The position numbers and the translations under genes were made by a program. Below the pieces are notes generated by a model that did not search any database, was not told the origin of the DNA, and saw only the letters and a list, made by a program, of their open reading frames with translations. A stretch of 24,131 bases of DNA, from positions 1 to 24,131 of the forward strand of contig DAOUPS010000004.1 in assembly GCA_030626045.1 (NCBI GenBank), in the 5' to 3' direction. The DNA comes from a bacterium (GTDB lineage Bacteria > Patescibacteriota > Minisyncoccia > Moranbacterales > DUUL01). Positions 8,243-14,788 of this stretch are shown piece after piece. Position 1 is the stretch's first letter. Each line of letters starts with the position of its first letter.

Positions 8243-8821
8243 TTAGATGCTGGAGCATACCTCGGCCATGTATGAGGTTACGATTACAGGATCATTCTGG
8301 GAAATCTTATTCAGAGAAGCTGTTGCAGCTATAATCTTTTTTAGATCTCTGGATTTAATTACATCAAGTATTGGCACATATGACAGTAACTCCTTTACCG
8401 CTTGCACACTCTTAGGCAAATCCAAGGCATACCCGGCTTCATCAGCTGTTCTTCCCGTGTACCTGCTTGGCTCGCCATAAAAGATGCTGTATCTGGCTAC
8501 AATAGCGCCCGTATCGCATTTTTTATACTCTAACATTCCATTTTCAACACTCTCAGTGGCACCGGCGATGATCAGATCCGGCATATTTCTTTCCAGGTCC
8601 AAGGTACTTATGGCATCACAGCATCCACTACCGTCCCATTGAGGAGTATGCAAGATCACTTCGTAAGCTTCAGAGCTGATCTTCTTAATTCCACAAAGGT
8701 TATCCGGATCAAAACCGAATTGTTCCATTTGTACTTCTATATTCTCGTTTGTCAGCCATTCATATGCGCATCCTGTTAAGTAAGGTGATACAATCAAAAC
8801 ATTAAATGATTTTCTATCCAT
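8243..8821 (-). CDS. Orphan protein, 192 residues (third gene of ribozyme-led cassette)
   Basis: I do not recognise this protein. The ATG at 8821 is chosen because AAAGGAGAG ends 6 bases before it and it follows the stop of the zinc-ribbon gene by 13 bases; an upstream in-frame ATG (8878) would overlap that gene. The N-terminus (KSFNVLIVSPYL, 4-15) and the later MPDLIIAGA strand suggest an alternating alpha/beta, flavodoxin- or receiver-like fold, but no phospho-acceptor pattern is clear. Five cysteines are present, including a GCC pair. There are no membrane segments or signal peptide, so it is probably cytoplasmic. It is the last gene before the 8188-8217 hairpin. Confidence 0.75.
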   Translation of the reverse strand: MDRKSFNVLIVSPYLTGCAYEWLTNENIEVQMEQFGFDPDNLCGIKKISSEAYEVILHTPQWDGSGCCDAISTLDLERNMPDLIIAGATESVENGMLEYKKCDTGAIVARYSIFYGEPSRYTGRTADEAGYALDLPKSVQAVKELLSYVPILDVIKSRDLKKIIAATASLNKISQNDPVIVTSYMAEVCSSI

Positions 8822-8834
8822 TTCTTTCTCTCCT

Positions 8835-9023
8835 TTAGTCCCAGCATTCATGTTCATCAAATTCATCTTCCGTTTCATCCGGATGAAGCTCGTTATAATC
8901 TCCGGAGAATGCCTCTAATTGTTCCTTGCATTCTTCGCATACATCATCATACCCATCCCATTTTCTTTTCGGAAACTCCTCTCCGCACAATTTACATTTT
9001 TTTTCCGTGTCACTGCTCATCAT
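8835..9023 (-). CDS. Small acidic zinc-ribbon-like protein
   Basis: A 62-residue protein (61 if the second ATG is used) with two CXXC knuckles, C10-X2-C13 and C29-X2-C32, spaced as in a zinc ribbon, followed by a very acidic tail ending HECWD. The strong SD AGGAGG sits 5 bases before the first ATG. Such small zinc ribbons bind nucleic acid or protein partners, but no function can be assigned. The acidic C-terminus argues against simple DNA binding and could mimic nucleic acid or bind a basic partner (inference). It sits tightly between the two other orphan genes of the cassette. Confidence 0.8.
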   Translation of the reverse strand: MMSSDTEKKCKLCGEEFPKRKWDGYDDVCEECKEQLEAFSGDYNELHPDETEDEFDEHECWD

Positions 9024-9073
9024 TTTTCCTCCTGCTTGATATTTTTTGGATAGTTGATTGTTCTCTTCCGCCG

Positions 9074-9538
9074 TTATAGAAGCTCAAATCCTCTTACTTT
9101 TTCCAGTACGGAGAATATGTTTCGCGAAACATATTCTTCCGCAGATCCACTGCAAATTCTCGGTGTAAAGGAATCATAAAATTGGCTGAATACTTCCAAT
9201 CTCAGTATTCCAATAATGTCAACGGACAGTCCGGCTGAACCCATAGACCTTGGGTTGCACTTAAAACGAACCTTCACGGACCTGCCCTTGATATTTTTTT
9301 TCAGGGTAGGAATAACATCCGTCCTAAGGATCTTGAGCTCCTTCTTATAAGCATCATTCTCTCCATAAAAAAACCATTGTTTGACTCTTTCACCGCCAAA
9401 CTGTTGTTCGCAGTTTCTCACGGCATTTACCACTTCGTCCCAATCCGACGATTCAATCTCCACTTTGGTCGGTTCGGGACGAGGATCTCTCTGATACTCT
9501 TCGGCTTGAGTTTCTGTGGACAATCCAAGCAAACCCAT
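9074..9538 (-). CDS. Orphan protein, 154 residues (first gene of ribozyme-led cassette)
   Basis: Not recognised. The frame stays open back to a TTG at 9631, but I chose the ATG at 9538 because AAAGGAG precedes it by 9-10 bases. The longer form would start inside the ribozyme candidate with no spacing after its AGGAGG. Residues about 1-27 are polar and proline-rich. The rest has a WDEVVNAV helix, basic stretches (TLKKNIKGRSVKVRFK) and strands (LSVDIIGILRLEVF), suggesting a soluble alpha/beta domain. No catalytic motif is evident. It is the first gene downstream of the hammerhead candidate, so its mRNA would start with a ribozyme-cleaved 5' end if cleavage happens. Confidence 0.75.
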   Translation of the reverse strand: MGLLGLSTETQAEEYQRDPRPEPTKVEIESSDWDEVVNAVRNCEQQFGGERVKQWFFYGENDAYKKELKILRTDVIPTLKKNIKGRSVKVRFKCNPRSMGSAGLSVDIIGILRLEVFSQFYDSFTPRICSGSAEEYVSRNIFSVLEKVRGFELL

Positions 9539-9606
9539 ATTCTTCTTTCTCCTTTTTTGATTGATTCTTTTTGATTCTTTCTTCAACATTCTTTTGTCAA
9601 AGAACA

Positions 9607-9690
9607 CCTTGATTTCGTCCTGTTTTGCCAACCTCCTCTTTTGGCTCTAGATTTGGACTCATCAGTGCCGGCCCTACCGACAGATCAGGA
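9607..9690 (-). ncRNA. Candidate type III hammerhead ribozyme
   Basis: On the minus strand the full hammerhead core is present. CTGATGA lies at 9665-9659 and GAAA at 9616-9613. The cleavage triplet is ATC at 9685-9683, with predicted cleavage after C9683. Stem I is TGTCGG (9682-9677) with CCGGCA (9671-9666), 6 bp including one G-U, closed by TAGGG. Stem II is GTCC (9658-9655) with GGAC (9620-9617); its large loop holds a 5-bp hairpin (GCCAA 9645-9641 with TTGGC 9631-9627). Stem III pairs TGAT (9687-9684) with ATCA (9613-9610), then a mismatch and two more pairs. Stem III is the open end, so the form is type III. The U-tract of a terminator ends only a few bases upstream. Activity is untested. 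Confidence 0.78.
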
Positions 9691-9693
9691 CAT

Positions 9694-9719
9694 AAAAAAA
9701 CACCTCCCGAAAGGAGGCG
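9694..9719 (-). terminator. Leader terminator (possible attenuator) before the ribozyme
   Basis: Minus-strand CGCCTCC/GGAGGTG hairpin (5-bp CCTCC/GGAGG core, one mismatch, closing pair) followed directly by T7. It lies about 165 bases after a strong promoter and just before the ribozyme, so it could end a short RNA or act as an attenuator. Confidence 0.75.
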
Positions 9720-9889
9720 ATTTTTGAAAACATTATCTTGATTATTTGGTTGTTTATACTTTAACTTACTTTTAATTGATCTTAAAAAAACAACCCCTTT
9801 TAGGAATTGCAATATTTTCTCCCCGTACTTTTTTCCAGATTTAACTGTAATAATGTAGCACATAATCCTCTTTTTACTCTCAGCCAACT
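9720..9889 (-). ncRNA. Leader RNA between strong promoter and terminator
   Basis: Transcription from the promoter at 9890-9917 would give a roughly 190-nt RNA ending at the 9694-9719 terminator. It can form a long AT-rich hairpin closed by GGTTGTTT (9795-9788) and AAACAACC (9755-9748), with an inner TTTTAA/TTAAAA stem (9770-9787). It also holds a possible leader ORF from an ATG at 9863 preceded by AGAGGA; that frame runs on through the terminator and ribozyme to 9597. Its start reads MCYIITVKSGKKYGEKIL, but it is unlikely to be an ordinary gene. No known RNA family is recognised. Confidence 0.45.
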
Positions 9890-9917
9890 ATTATACATGT
9901 AATAAAAATCTTGTCAA
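9890..9917 (-). promoter_or_regulatory. Very strong sigma70-type promoter of the ribozyme-led cassette
   Basis: Consensus TTGACA (9912-9917) and consensus TATAAT (9890-9895) on the minus strand, spacer 16 bases. The predicted start is about 9884. This is the best promoter match in the window and points to high transcription of the leader. Confidence 0.85.
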
Positions 9918-9935
9918 GGCCTGACCTAAACTTTT

Positions 9936-10017
9936 GAATTTCCAATATGAATCCGGAAATTCGAGTCTTTAGCTTAAATAAAAGACTGTCGCTCCCTACC
10001 AGCTTAATCGTCGGTAG
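9936..10017. other. Three consecutive hairpins downstream of galU
   Basis: GAATTTCC/GGAAATTC (9936-9943 with 9955-9962), AGTCTTT/AAAGACT (9964-9970 with 9981-9987) and CTACC/GGTAG (9996-10000 with 10013-10017). The last two loops both contain AGCTTAA, which occurs again at 10027-10033. No T-tract identifies them as terminators. This covers the gap between galU and the cassette promoter. Confidence 0.4.
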
Positions 10018-10097
10018 TTTTCTGTTAGCTTAAAACCAATTTGGAATACTGTTCTGAAATTGCCCGTTTTTATGAGCAGACAAACAAAAAAATACGC

Positions 10098-10958
10098 TCA
10101 ACAAAATTGATTTTGAAAGAACTTTCTTAATTCTTCTCCGATATCTTCGCGCTCAATTGCATATTTCATTGTGGCTTTTAAATAATTCAGCGGATCACCG
10201 GTAGTAAGCCACTCTCCATCCTCAACTTTCTTTGCATAGAACTCTCCTCCTTGTTCAACATATTTTTGTATTGCGTCCGTTATCCATAATTCCTTCCCTT
10301 TTCCTAACGGAGTGTTCTCAAGCACACTAATAATGTCTTGATTCAGGATCATTCTTCCAAAATCAGCATAGCGTGAAGGAGTTTCTTCAACTGACGGTTT
10401 TTCAACTATACCTTCGATTTGCATCGTTCCTTGTTTAAGTTTGACAATACCATAGCGAACAACTTGCTCTTTTGGCACTTCTTGTACGCCTATCATGAGA
10501 TGCCCGGTTTTTTCATAATCTTCAACCATTTGCTTGGTAAAAGATACTTTTGATTTAACCAGATCATCTCCCCACACAAAAACAAACGGCTCATTTCTTA
10601 CAAGACTTTTCGCCGAAAGTACGGGAACACCATTGCCGTACCGAGGTCCTTGGCGAACATATATAAAATTCGCCATTTCTGCAATTCTCTTTATTTCTTT
10701 TAGCGCATCGTTTTTCCCTGATTGCTTGAGATCATGTTCCAGCGCCCAGCTGTGATCAAAATGATCTTCGAGCGGTTTCTTGTCCCACTTTGTCACAAGA
10801 ATTATATCTTCAATTCCGGCTTCTACAAGCTCCTCGACAACCAGCTGAATAATGGGCTTATCAATAATCGGCAGCATTTCTTTAGGCATTGACTTTGTGG
10901 CCGGTAAGAGCCGAGTACCCGAACCGGCTACAGCTACAATGGCTTTTTTTATCTTCAT
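10098..10958 (-). CDS. galU: UTP--glucose-1-phosphate uridylyltransferase
   Basis: A 286-residue GalU-type enzyme that makes UDP-glucose from UTP and glucose-1-phosphate for envelope glycans. The N-terminal AVAGSGTRLLPATK with SMPKEMLPI (about 9-30) is the nucleotide-binding and catalytic signature of bacterial GalU. FVWGDDLV (about 127-134), the EGIVEKP segment and the WLTTGDPLNYLKA end segment also fit. Length is normal. It is separated from the RmlA-like gene by 147 bases and probably belongs to the same nucleotide-sugar group. No SD lies before the ATG and I did not find a convincing promoter of its own. Confidence 0.94.
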   Translation of the reverse strand: MKIKKAIVAVAGSGTRLLPATKSMPKEMLPIIDKPIIQLVVEELVEAGIEDIILVTKWDKKPLEDHFDHSWALEHDLKQSGKNDALKEIKRIAEMANFIYVRQGPRYGNGVPVLSAKSLVRNEPFVFVWGDDLVKSKVSFTKQMVEDYEKTGHLMIGVQEVPKEQVVRYGIVKLKQGTMQIEGIVEKPSVEETPSRYADFGRMILNQDIISVLENTPLGKGKELWITDAIQKYVEQGGEFYAKKVEDGEWLTTGDPLNYLKATMKYAIEREDIGEELRKFFQNQFC

Positions 10959-11105
10959 CGTATTGTTTTGGTAATTATTACTACTGGTTTCAAATTTAAA
11001 ATAAGCTTGGCATTACCTATAATCCCTTGATCCCCATTTTTCATTCTCTGCTTTTATTAAAACGCATTAAGGCTTAAAATTACTGCCGCTTACAAAAAAT
11101 AAACT

Positions 11106-11939
11106 TTAAGTGTTAATGGTTTGTATATTTTTATTCTGTCTTCTAAATAAAACGCTCTTGGCTATATTTTTCAGTTCTGCGTTAAATTCCTTAATTGCGC
11201 TGTCAATAATTGGATCGAACTTTTTATGCATTTTCCGATCCTTCACAATATTCCCGGCTTCAAGCAATGAATCAAAAGTTCCGGCATCGAGCCACACTCC
11301 CCTGAGCTTTTCTACTGCTAAATCTCCCGTTTTTAAATATTCATTATTGATATCTGTTATTTCTATCTCACCACGATCTGACGACTTAAGGCTTTTAGCA
11401 ATTTCAACAACACGAGAATCATAAACATATGCTCCCGTCACACAATAATTGCTCTTGGGTTTTTGAGGTTTTTCCTCAATTGAAATTGCTCTCAAATTTT
11501 TATCGAATTCTACGACACCATAGCGTTCAGGATCCGGCACCTCTTTTACAAACACCATGCCGCCTTTTTTGAAACTGCCAATTTTCTCATAGAGATCATC
11601 TTCAAAAATATTATCACCTAAAACAAGTGCTACATCATCATCATCAATAAAATCTTCTCCAATGATAAACGCATCTGCCAGCCCTTTTGGAATTTTCTGC
11701 ACCATAAATTCAACCTTTACATCATGTTTTTGAAAAATAGATCCCAATAGATTTAGAAATTGCCCTGAGTTGTCCGGTGCAACAATAATTAGAACTTCTC
11801 TAATACCAGCTTTGATCAGAACATTAAACGGATAGAAGATCATTTGTCGGTCATAAACGGGTAAAAGCTGTTTGCTTGTCGTGGCAGTCAAGGGAAATAG
11901 CCTTGTAGCAGTTCCCCCCGCCAGAATAATGCCTTTCAT
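11106..11939 (-). CDS. RmlA-like glucose-1-phosphate thymidylyltransferase family protein
   Basis: This 277-residue sugar-nucleotidyltransferase resembles RmlA, which makes dTDP-glucose as the first step toward dTDP-rhamnose. Seen are MKGIILAGGTATRLFPLT at the start, TSKQLLPVYDRQMIFYP (the uridylyl/thymidylyl group signature), VLGDNIF and GVWLDAGTFDSLLEA. The usual phosphate-loop motif is GGxGTR; here it reads GGTATR, with alanine in place of a normally conserved glycine, which may alter nucleotide handling. It begins 18 bases after the stop of the upstream membrane protein gene, so the two are probably co-transcribed. RmlB, RmlC and RmlD are not in the window, and another NDP-sugar product is possible. 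Confidence 0.85.
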   Translation of the reverse strand: MKGIILAGGTATRLFPLTATTSKQLLPVYDRQMIFYPFNVLIKAGIREVLIIVAPDNSGQFLNLLGSIFQKHDVKVEFMVQKIPKGLADAFIIGEDFIDDDDVALVLGDNIFEDDLYEKIGSFKKGGMVFVKEVPDPERYGVVEFDKNLRAISIEEKPQKPKSNYCVTGAYVYDSRVVEIAKSLKSSDRGEIEITDINNEYLKTGDLAVEKLRGVWLDAGTFDSLLEAGNIVKDRKMHKKFDPIIDSAIKEFNAELKNIAKSVLFRRQNKNIQTINT

Positions 11940-11957
11940 TTTTTTAGTTTCATAGTT

Positions 11958-12695
11958 CTAGCCCCGATAATATCGAGAGTTAAAAAGTAAAAACATAATT
12001 TCACACTGGTTCGCTATGGCTTCAAGAAACATCCTTTCTTCCAATGAAAATCGCTTTGTATCAGCATGGGACACAAAAATAAATGTCTTTATATAAAAAT
12101 TCTCAGCATCGGAATAAAAAATGTTCATTTCGCCTCTTCCTTTTTTCTCTTTAGCATTAAATCTCTGAACAAGTTCGCTATTTCCAATTGCCATTTCATG
12201 TTTGTTGCTTTTTTTAATAAATTCAGTGTGCTCACTAAGAGTCCGTTTGGTCTTTAAATCCACTGTTCTCAGTGAGACTTCTTCTTCTTTTGTTATACTA
12301 TTTACAATACGAAGCAACTCAGTATACATTTCATGGAGTTGATTCTTCGTTGACGGAACCCGCATTACTTCAAAAAGAGAACGGATCATTGATATCTGAA
12401 CATTTACTTTCCCAAGATACTCCAGGGAACTTAACAGTTCTCGTTCTTTCTTCTTAAATTTTACATTTAGCAGGGCCGCATCTTCTTCCCTCTTCTTTAT
12501 CTGTGCGTCATAATGGCGAAAAATAAAAATTGTCGCGATCATCTCAATACCAAGAAATATCCCTTCAATTCCCTCTTCTGCGATCATTTCCGTTCCCTGA
12601 GTGATGAAAAATGGGGTAGAAACTACTATAACAAACAGAGTGATGAAGTTAAGCGCGAGAATTATCTTGGCTTTTTGTAAGCGAGTAACATGCAT
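11958..12695 (-). CDS. Membrane protein with coiled coil and possible GAF-like domain
   Basis: A 245-residue protein with two membrane segments (about 11-33 and 41-59), then a charged coiled coil (about 60-95), then a soluble C-terminal region (about 100-240). The C-terminal part, ending in an EERMFLEAIANQCEIMF helix, has the look of the terminal helix of a GAF sensor domain, but that is only a resemblance. No kinase, cyclase or methyl-accepting module follows, so it could be a stand-alone sensor or scaffold. The start is supported by AGGA 5 bases before the ATG. It precedes the RmlA-like gene by 18 bases, hinting at a link to surface-sugar synthesis (inference). Confidence 0.7.
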   Translation of the reverse strand: MHVTRLQKAKIILALNFITLFVIVVSTPFFITQGTEMIAEEGIEGIFLGIEMIATIFIFRHYDAQIKKREEDAALLNVKFKKKERELLSSLEYLGKVNVQISMIRSLFEVMRVPSTKNQLHEMYTELLRIVNSITKEEEVSLRTVDLKTKRTLSEHTEFIKKSNKHEMAIGNSELVQRFNAKEKKGRGEMNIFYSDAENFYIKTFIFVSHADTKRFSLEERMFLEAIANQCEIMFLLFNSRYYRG

Positions 12696-12953
12696 TTTTC
12701 CTGTTGCCCCTTTGTTAGGAATGGTCTCTATTAATGGAAATTAAGTTTATACGTAAAACTAACACATTATTTTGAAATTAACAATAAAAATCTCAGTATG
12801 GGATTATTTCCAATATACACATTTCTATTGTATCCATATTGTACGCTTTTATTGCGCCTTATTCAATAAACCTTTCATTGGCACATTGACAATCATCTTA
12901 AGAAACGTAATGATGAACAGTGAATATAGAATAATAAATTCGACATAAGTCTT

Positions 12954-14054
12954 ATGAAAATTGGAATTGTTGGATTGCCCAATGTTGGAAAGTCCACATT
13001 ATTTAAGGCTCTTACAAATATTCAGGTAGATATCAATAACTATCCATTTTGTACGATCGAGCCTAATGTAGGCATCGTTGAGGTTCCTGATCAACGAGTC
13101 GACGCTCTTGCAAAACTTTCTAATTCAAAACAAAAATTATTCGCTACAGTTGAATTTGTTGATATAGCCGGGCTTGTTAAGGGCGCGGCTGAAGGGCAGG
13201 GCTTGGGCAATAAATTTTTACACAATATTCGGGAAGTTGACGCAATCGCGCATGTCGTAAGAATATTCGAAAATAAAAATATCGCCCATATTCATAATGC
13301 GATCAATCCAAAAGAAGACATTGAAGTCGTGAACACGGAGCTTATTCTCGCCGACATTGAAACTGTTGAAAAACGGCTGACGAAACTTGACAAGGAGACT
13401 CGCGCAAATGACAAAGAAAAAATGAAACAGCGTGAAATTACACTTAAGCTGAAAGAAATTCTTGCTCGAAATGATCTTGATGAAGTGCGTAAATTTGTAA
13501 AAAGCATCGGAAAAGATTTTGACTACATTTATAGTCTGCATCTTTTGTCATTCAAGCCGATCTTTTACGTGTTCAATACGAATAATCCGGAAAAAATTGA
13601 AGAAGAGCTTAAAAAGTATGAAATGGAAACATACATACGTACGCATGGACAAACATATGTACCGCTTGACATAAAGATCGAGGAAGAGCTTTTAGAGCTT
13701 TCTGCTAAAGACAAGGCTGAGCTTAAACTTAGATCAGAGTTGTCCGAATTGATAAAAAAAAGTTATGACATGCTTAGCTTAATGACCTTTCTCACAACCG
13801 GAGAAAAAGAAAGCCGCGCCTGGACTATTCCAAAAGGCTCTACTGCACCGCGCGCAGGACGCGCCATCCATGGTGATTTTGAAGAAAAATTTATCCGCGC
13901 GGAAGTGATCAACTACGAAGATCTGATCAAAATTAAACCGGAACAAAAAACCTGCCCCAACTTAATGAAGCAGGCTCGTGAATTGGGTCTTATGCGCACT
14001 GAAGGAAAAAATTATATCGTTCAAGATGGTGACGTTATCGAATTTCTTATTTAA
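12954..14054 (+). CDS. ychF: Ribosome-associated GTPase/ATPase YchF (OLA1 family)
   Basis: A full-length 366-residue YchF, a TRAFAC-class P-loop protein that hydrolyses ATP better than GTP and associates with ribosomes. The P loop GLPNVGKSTLFKALT lies at 6-20, then NNYPFCTIEPNVG (switch I region) and FVDIAGLVKGAAEGQGLGNKFL (switch II region). A helical coiled-coil segment lies at about 130-200, and the C-terminal TGS-type domain contains AWTIPKGSTAPRAGRAIHGDFE. It is the only protein gene on the plus strand besides the TrmB-type regulator. No SD lies before its ATG. A TTGACA at 12886-12891 with a weak -10 near 12909 may drive it. Confidence 0.95.
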   Translation: MKIGIVGLPNVGKSTLFKALTNIQVDINNYPFCTIEPNVGIVEVPDQRVDALAKLSNSKQKLFATVEFVDIAGLVKGAAEGQGLGNKFLHNIREVDAIAHVVRIFENKNIAHIHNAINPKEDIEVVNTELILADIETVEKRLTKLDKETRANDKEKMKQREITLKLKEILARNDLDEVRKFVKSIGKDFDYIYSLHLLSFKPIFYVFNTNNPEKIEEELKKYEMETYIRTHGQTYVPLDIKIEEELLELSAKDKAELKLRSELSELIKKSYDMLSLMTFLTTGEKESRAWTIPKGSTAPRAGRAIHGDFEEKFIRAEVINYEDLIKIKPEQKTCPNLMKQARELGLMRTEGKNYIVQDGDVIEFLI

Positions 14055-14093
14055 CACTAATAGCACTGAGGATGCTACTCACAGTACGAAACA

Positions 14094-14118
14094 AGCCTCG
14101 ACGAGATTTGCTGAGGCT
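14094..14118. terminator. Hairpin between convergent ychF and the orphan gene
   Basis: AGCCTC (14094-14099) pairs with GAGGCT (14113-14118) around a 13-base loop, with moderately T-rich DNA on both outer sides. Its position between convergent genes suggests shared termination. Confidence 0.5.
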
Positions 14119-14154
14119 CATAAATTTTAGCTACTGGAAACAATCTCTTATCCT

Positions 14155-14577
14155 TCAAGAAAATCGTTCCGGATCAAGAACATACATCGCACCAATTTCG
14201 TAAAACAGCCCGTCAACTGGCATACCGACTCTGACATTCTCACTCAGTAAAAATTTCCATCCGACTTTAATAAAAGGAATGCGCACAATTTTTGCACCGC
14301 CTTTTTCGACATCAATAGTTACTCCGCAAAAATAGATGTCTTGGGTTCGTGAAGGAATGCTGCACCCTTGATATGATAAGATATCAACCATAAGAAACAA
14401 CACTTCTTGTGTAGTCTCTGTTCCGGCATACTTCACATACAACAACATTTCCCAAAGTTCATTTGTAAAGAGCAAGAGAGATTTTTCCTTAATTTCTCTT
14501 ATAGGTAGAAAATCTTTGCTATAACAGGAGTGCTGCAGATCTTGTATCTGAATCAAAGAACCGGTTTTTGACAACAT
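14155..14577 (-). CDS. Orphan protein, 140 residues, behind tRNA-Arg
   Basis: Not recognised. The frame opens at a TTG two codons earlier, but AAGGAGG ends 6 bases before the ATG at 14577, so that is the likely start. The protein is soluble and mixed alpha/beta, with a central LFLMVDILSY stretch and a C-terminal part rich in short strands (DIYFCGVTIDV, AKIVRIPFI, WKFLLSENVRVGMPV). The strands and VGMPV turn suggest a small beta domain, perhaps PilZ-like, but the PilZ RxxxR motif is not convincing and I do not assign it. It starts only 30 bases after tRNA-Arg and shares its direction, so it may be read from the tRNA promoter. Confidence 0.7.
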   Translation of the reverse strand: MLSKTGSLIQIQDLQHSCYSKDFLPIREIKEKSLLLFTNELWEMLLYVKYAGTETTQEVLFLMVDILSYQGCSIPSRTQDIYFCGVTIDVEKGGAKIVRIPFIKVGWKFLLSENVRVGMPVDGLFYEIGAMYVLDPERFS

Positions 14578-14606
14578 GATCAACCTCCTTCTGAATTGTT
14601 TTTTCG

Positions 14607-14680
14607 TATCCCGGGCAGGATTCGAACCTGCGACCTAGAGCTTAGAAGGCTCCCGCTCTGTCCAACTGAGCTACCGGGAC
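14607..14680 (-). tRNA. tRNA-Arg (anticodon UCU), no encoded CCA
   Basis: The 74-nt cloverleaf reads acceptor GTCCCGG/CCGGGAT (first pair G-U), D arm GCTC/GAGC, anticodon stem GGAGC/GCTCT with loop CTTCTAA (anticodon TCT, reading AGA), variable AGGTC, T arm GCAGG/CCTGC with TTCGAAT, and discriminator A. The next bases are CGA, so CCA must be added by a nucleotidyltransferase. Confidence 0.97.
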
Positions 14681-14739
14681 AATAATGGTTATGATATATT
14701 CGATCCGGCGTTCAACTAAATCACGGAAACTTTAAATAA

Positions 14740-14764
14740 AAGCGCCCTCCAAAGAGGGTAACAA
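14740..14764 (-). terminator. Terminator of the type IV pilus operon
   Basis: CCCTC (14745-14749) and GAGGG (14754-14758) form a short tetraloop hairpin. On the minus strand it is followed by CGC then TTTTATTT. It lies between the last pilus gene and tRNA-Arg. Confidence 0.65.
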
Positions 14765-14788
14765 AAAACTACTTTTTAGTCAAAGATT

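Noticed and set aside
9539..9631. Longer N-terminus of the first cassette gene from a TTG at 9631
   Set aside because: AGGAGG abuts the TTG with no spacing and the stretch is part of the ribozyme. The ATG at 9538 has a well-placed SD.
9597..9887. 96-residue minus-strand ORF as an ordinary gene
   Set aside because: It begins at the transcription start of a strong promoter with a TTG, runs through a Rho-independent terminator and the ribozyme, and has unlikely composition. A leader role from 9863 is kept only as a weak idea.
9720..9889. 6S RNA or another known housekeeping RNA in the cassette leader
   Set aside because: The leader does not form the long rod with a central bubble expected of 6S RNA and lacks known conserved blocks.
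14607..14680. Integration site at tRNA-Arg
   Set aside because: No integrase gene and no repeated copy of the tRNA 3' end were seen in the window.
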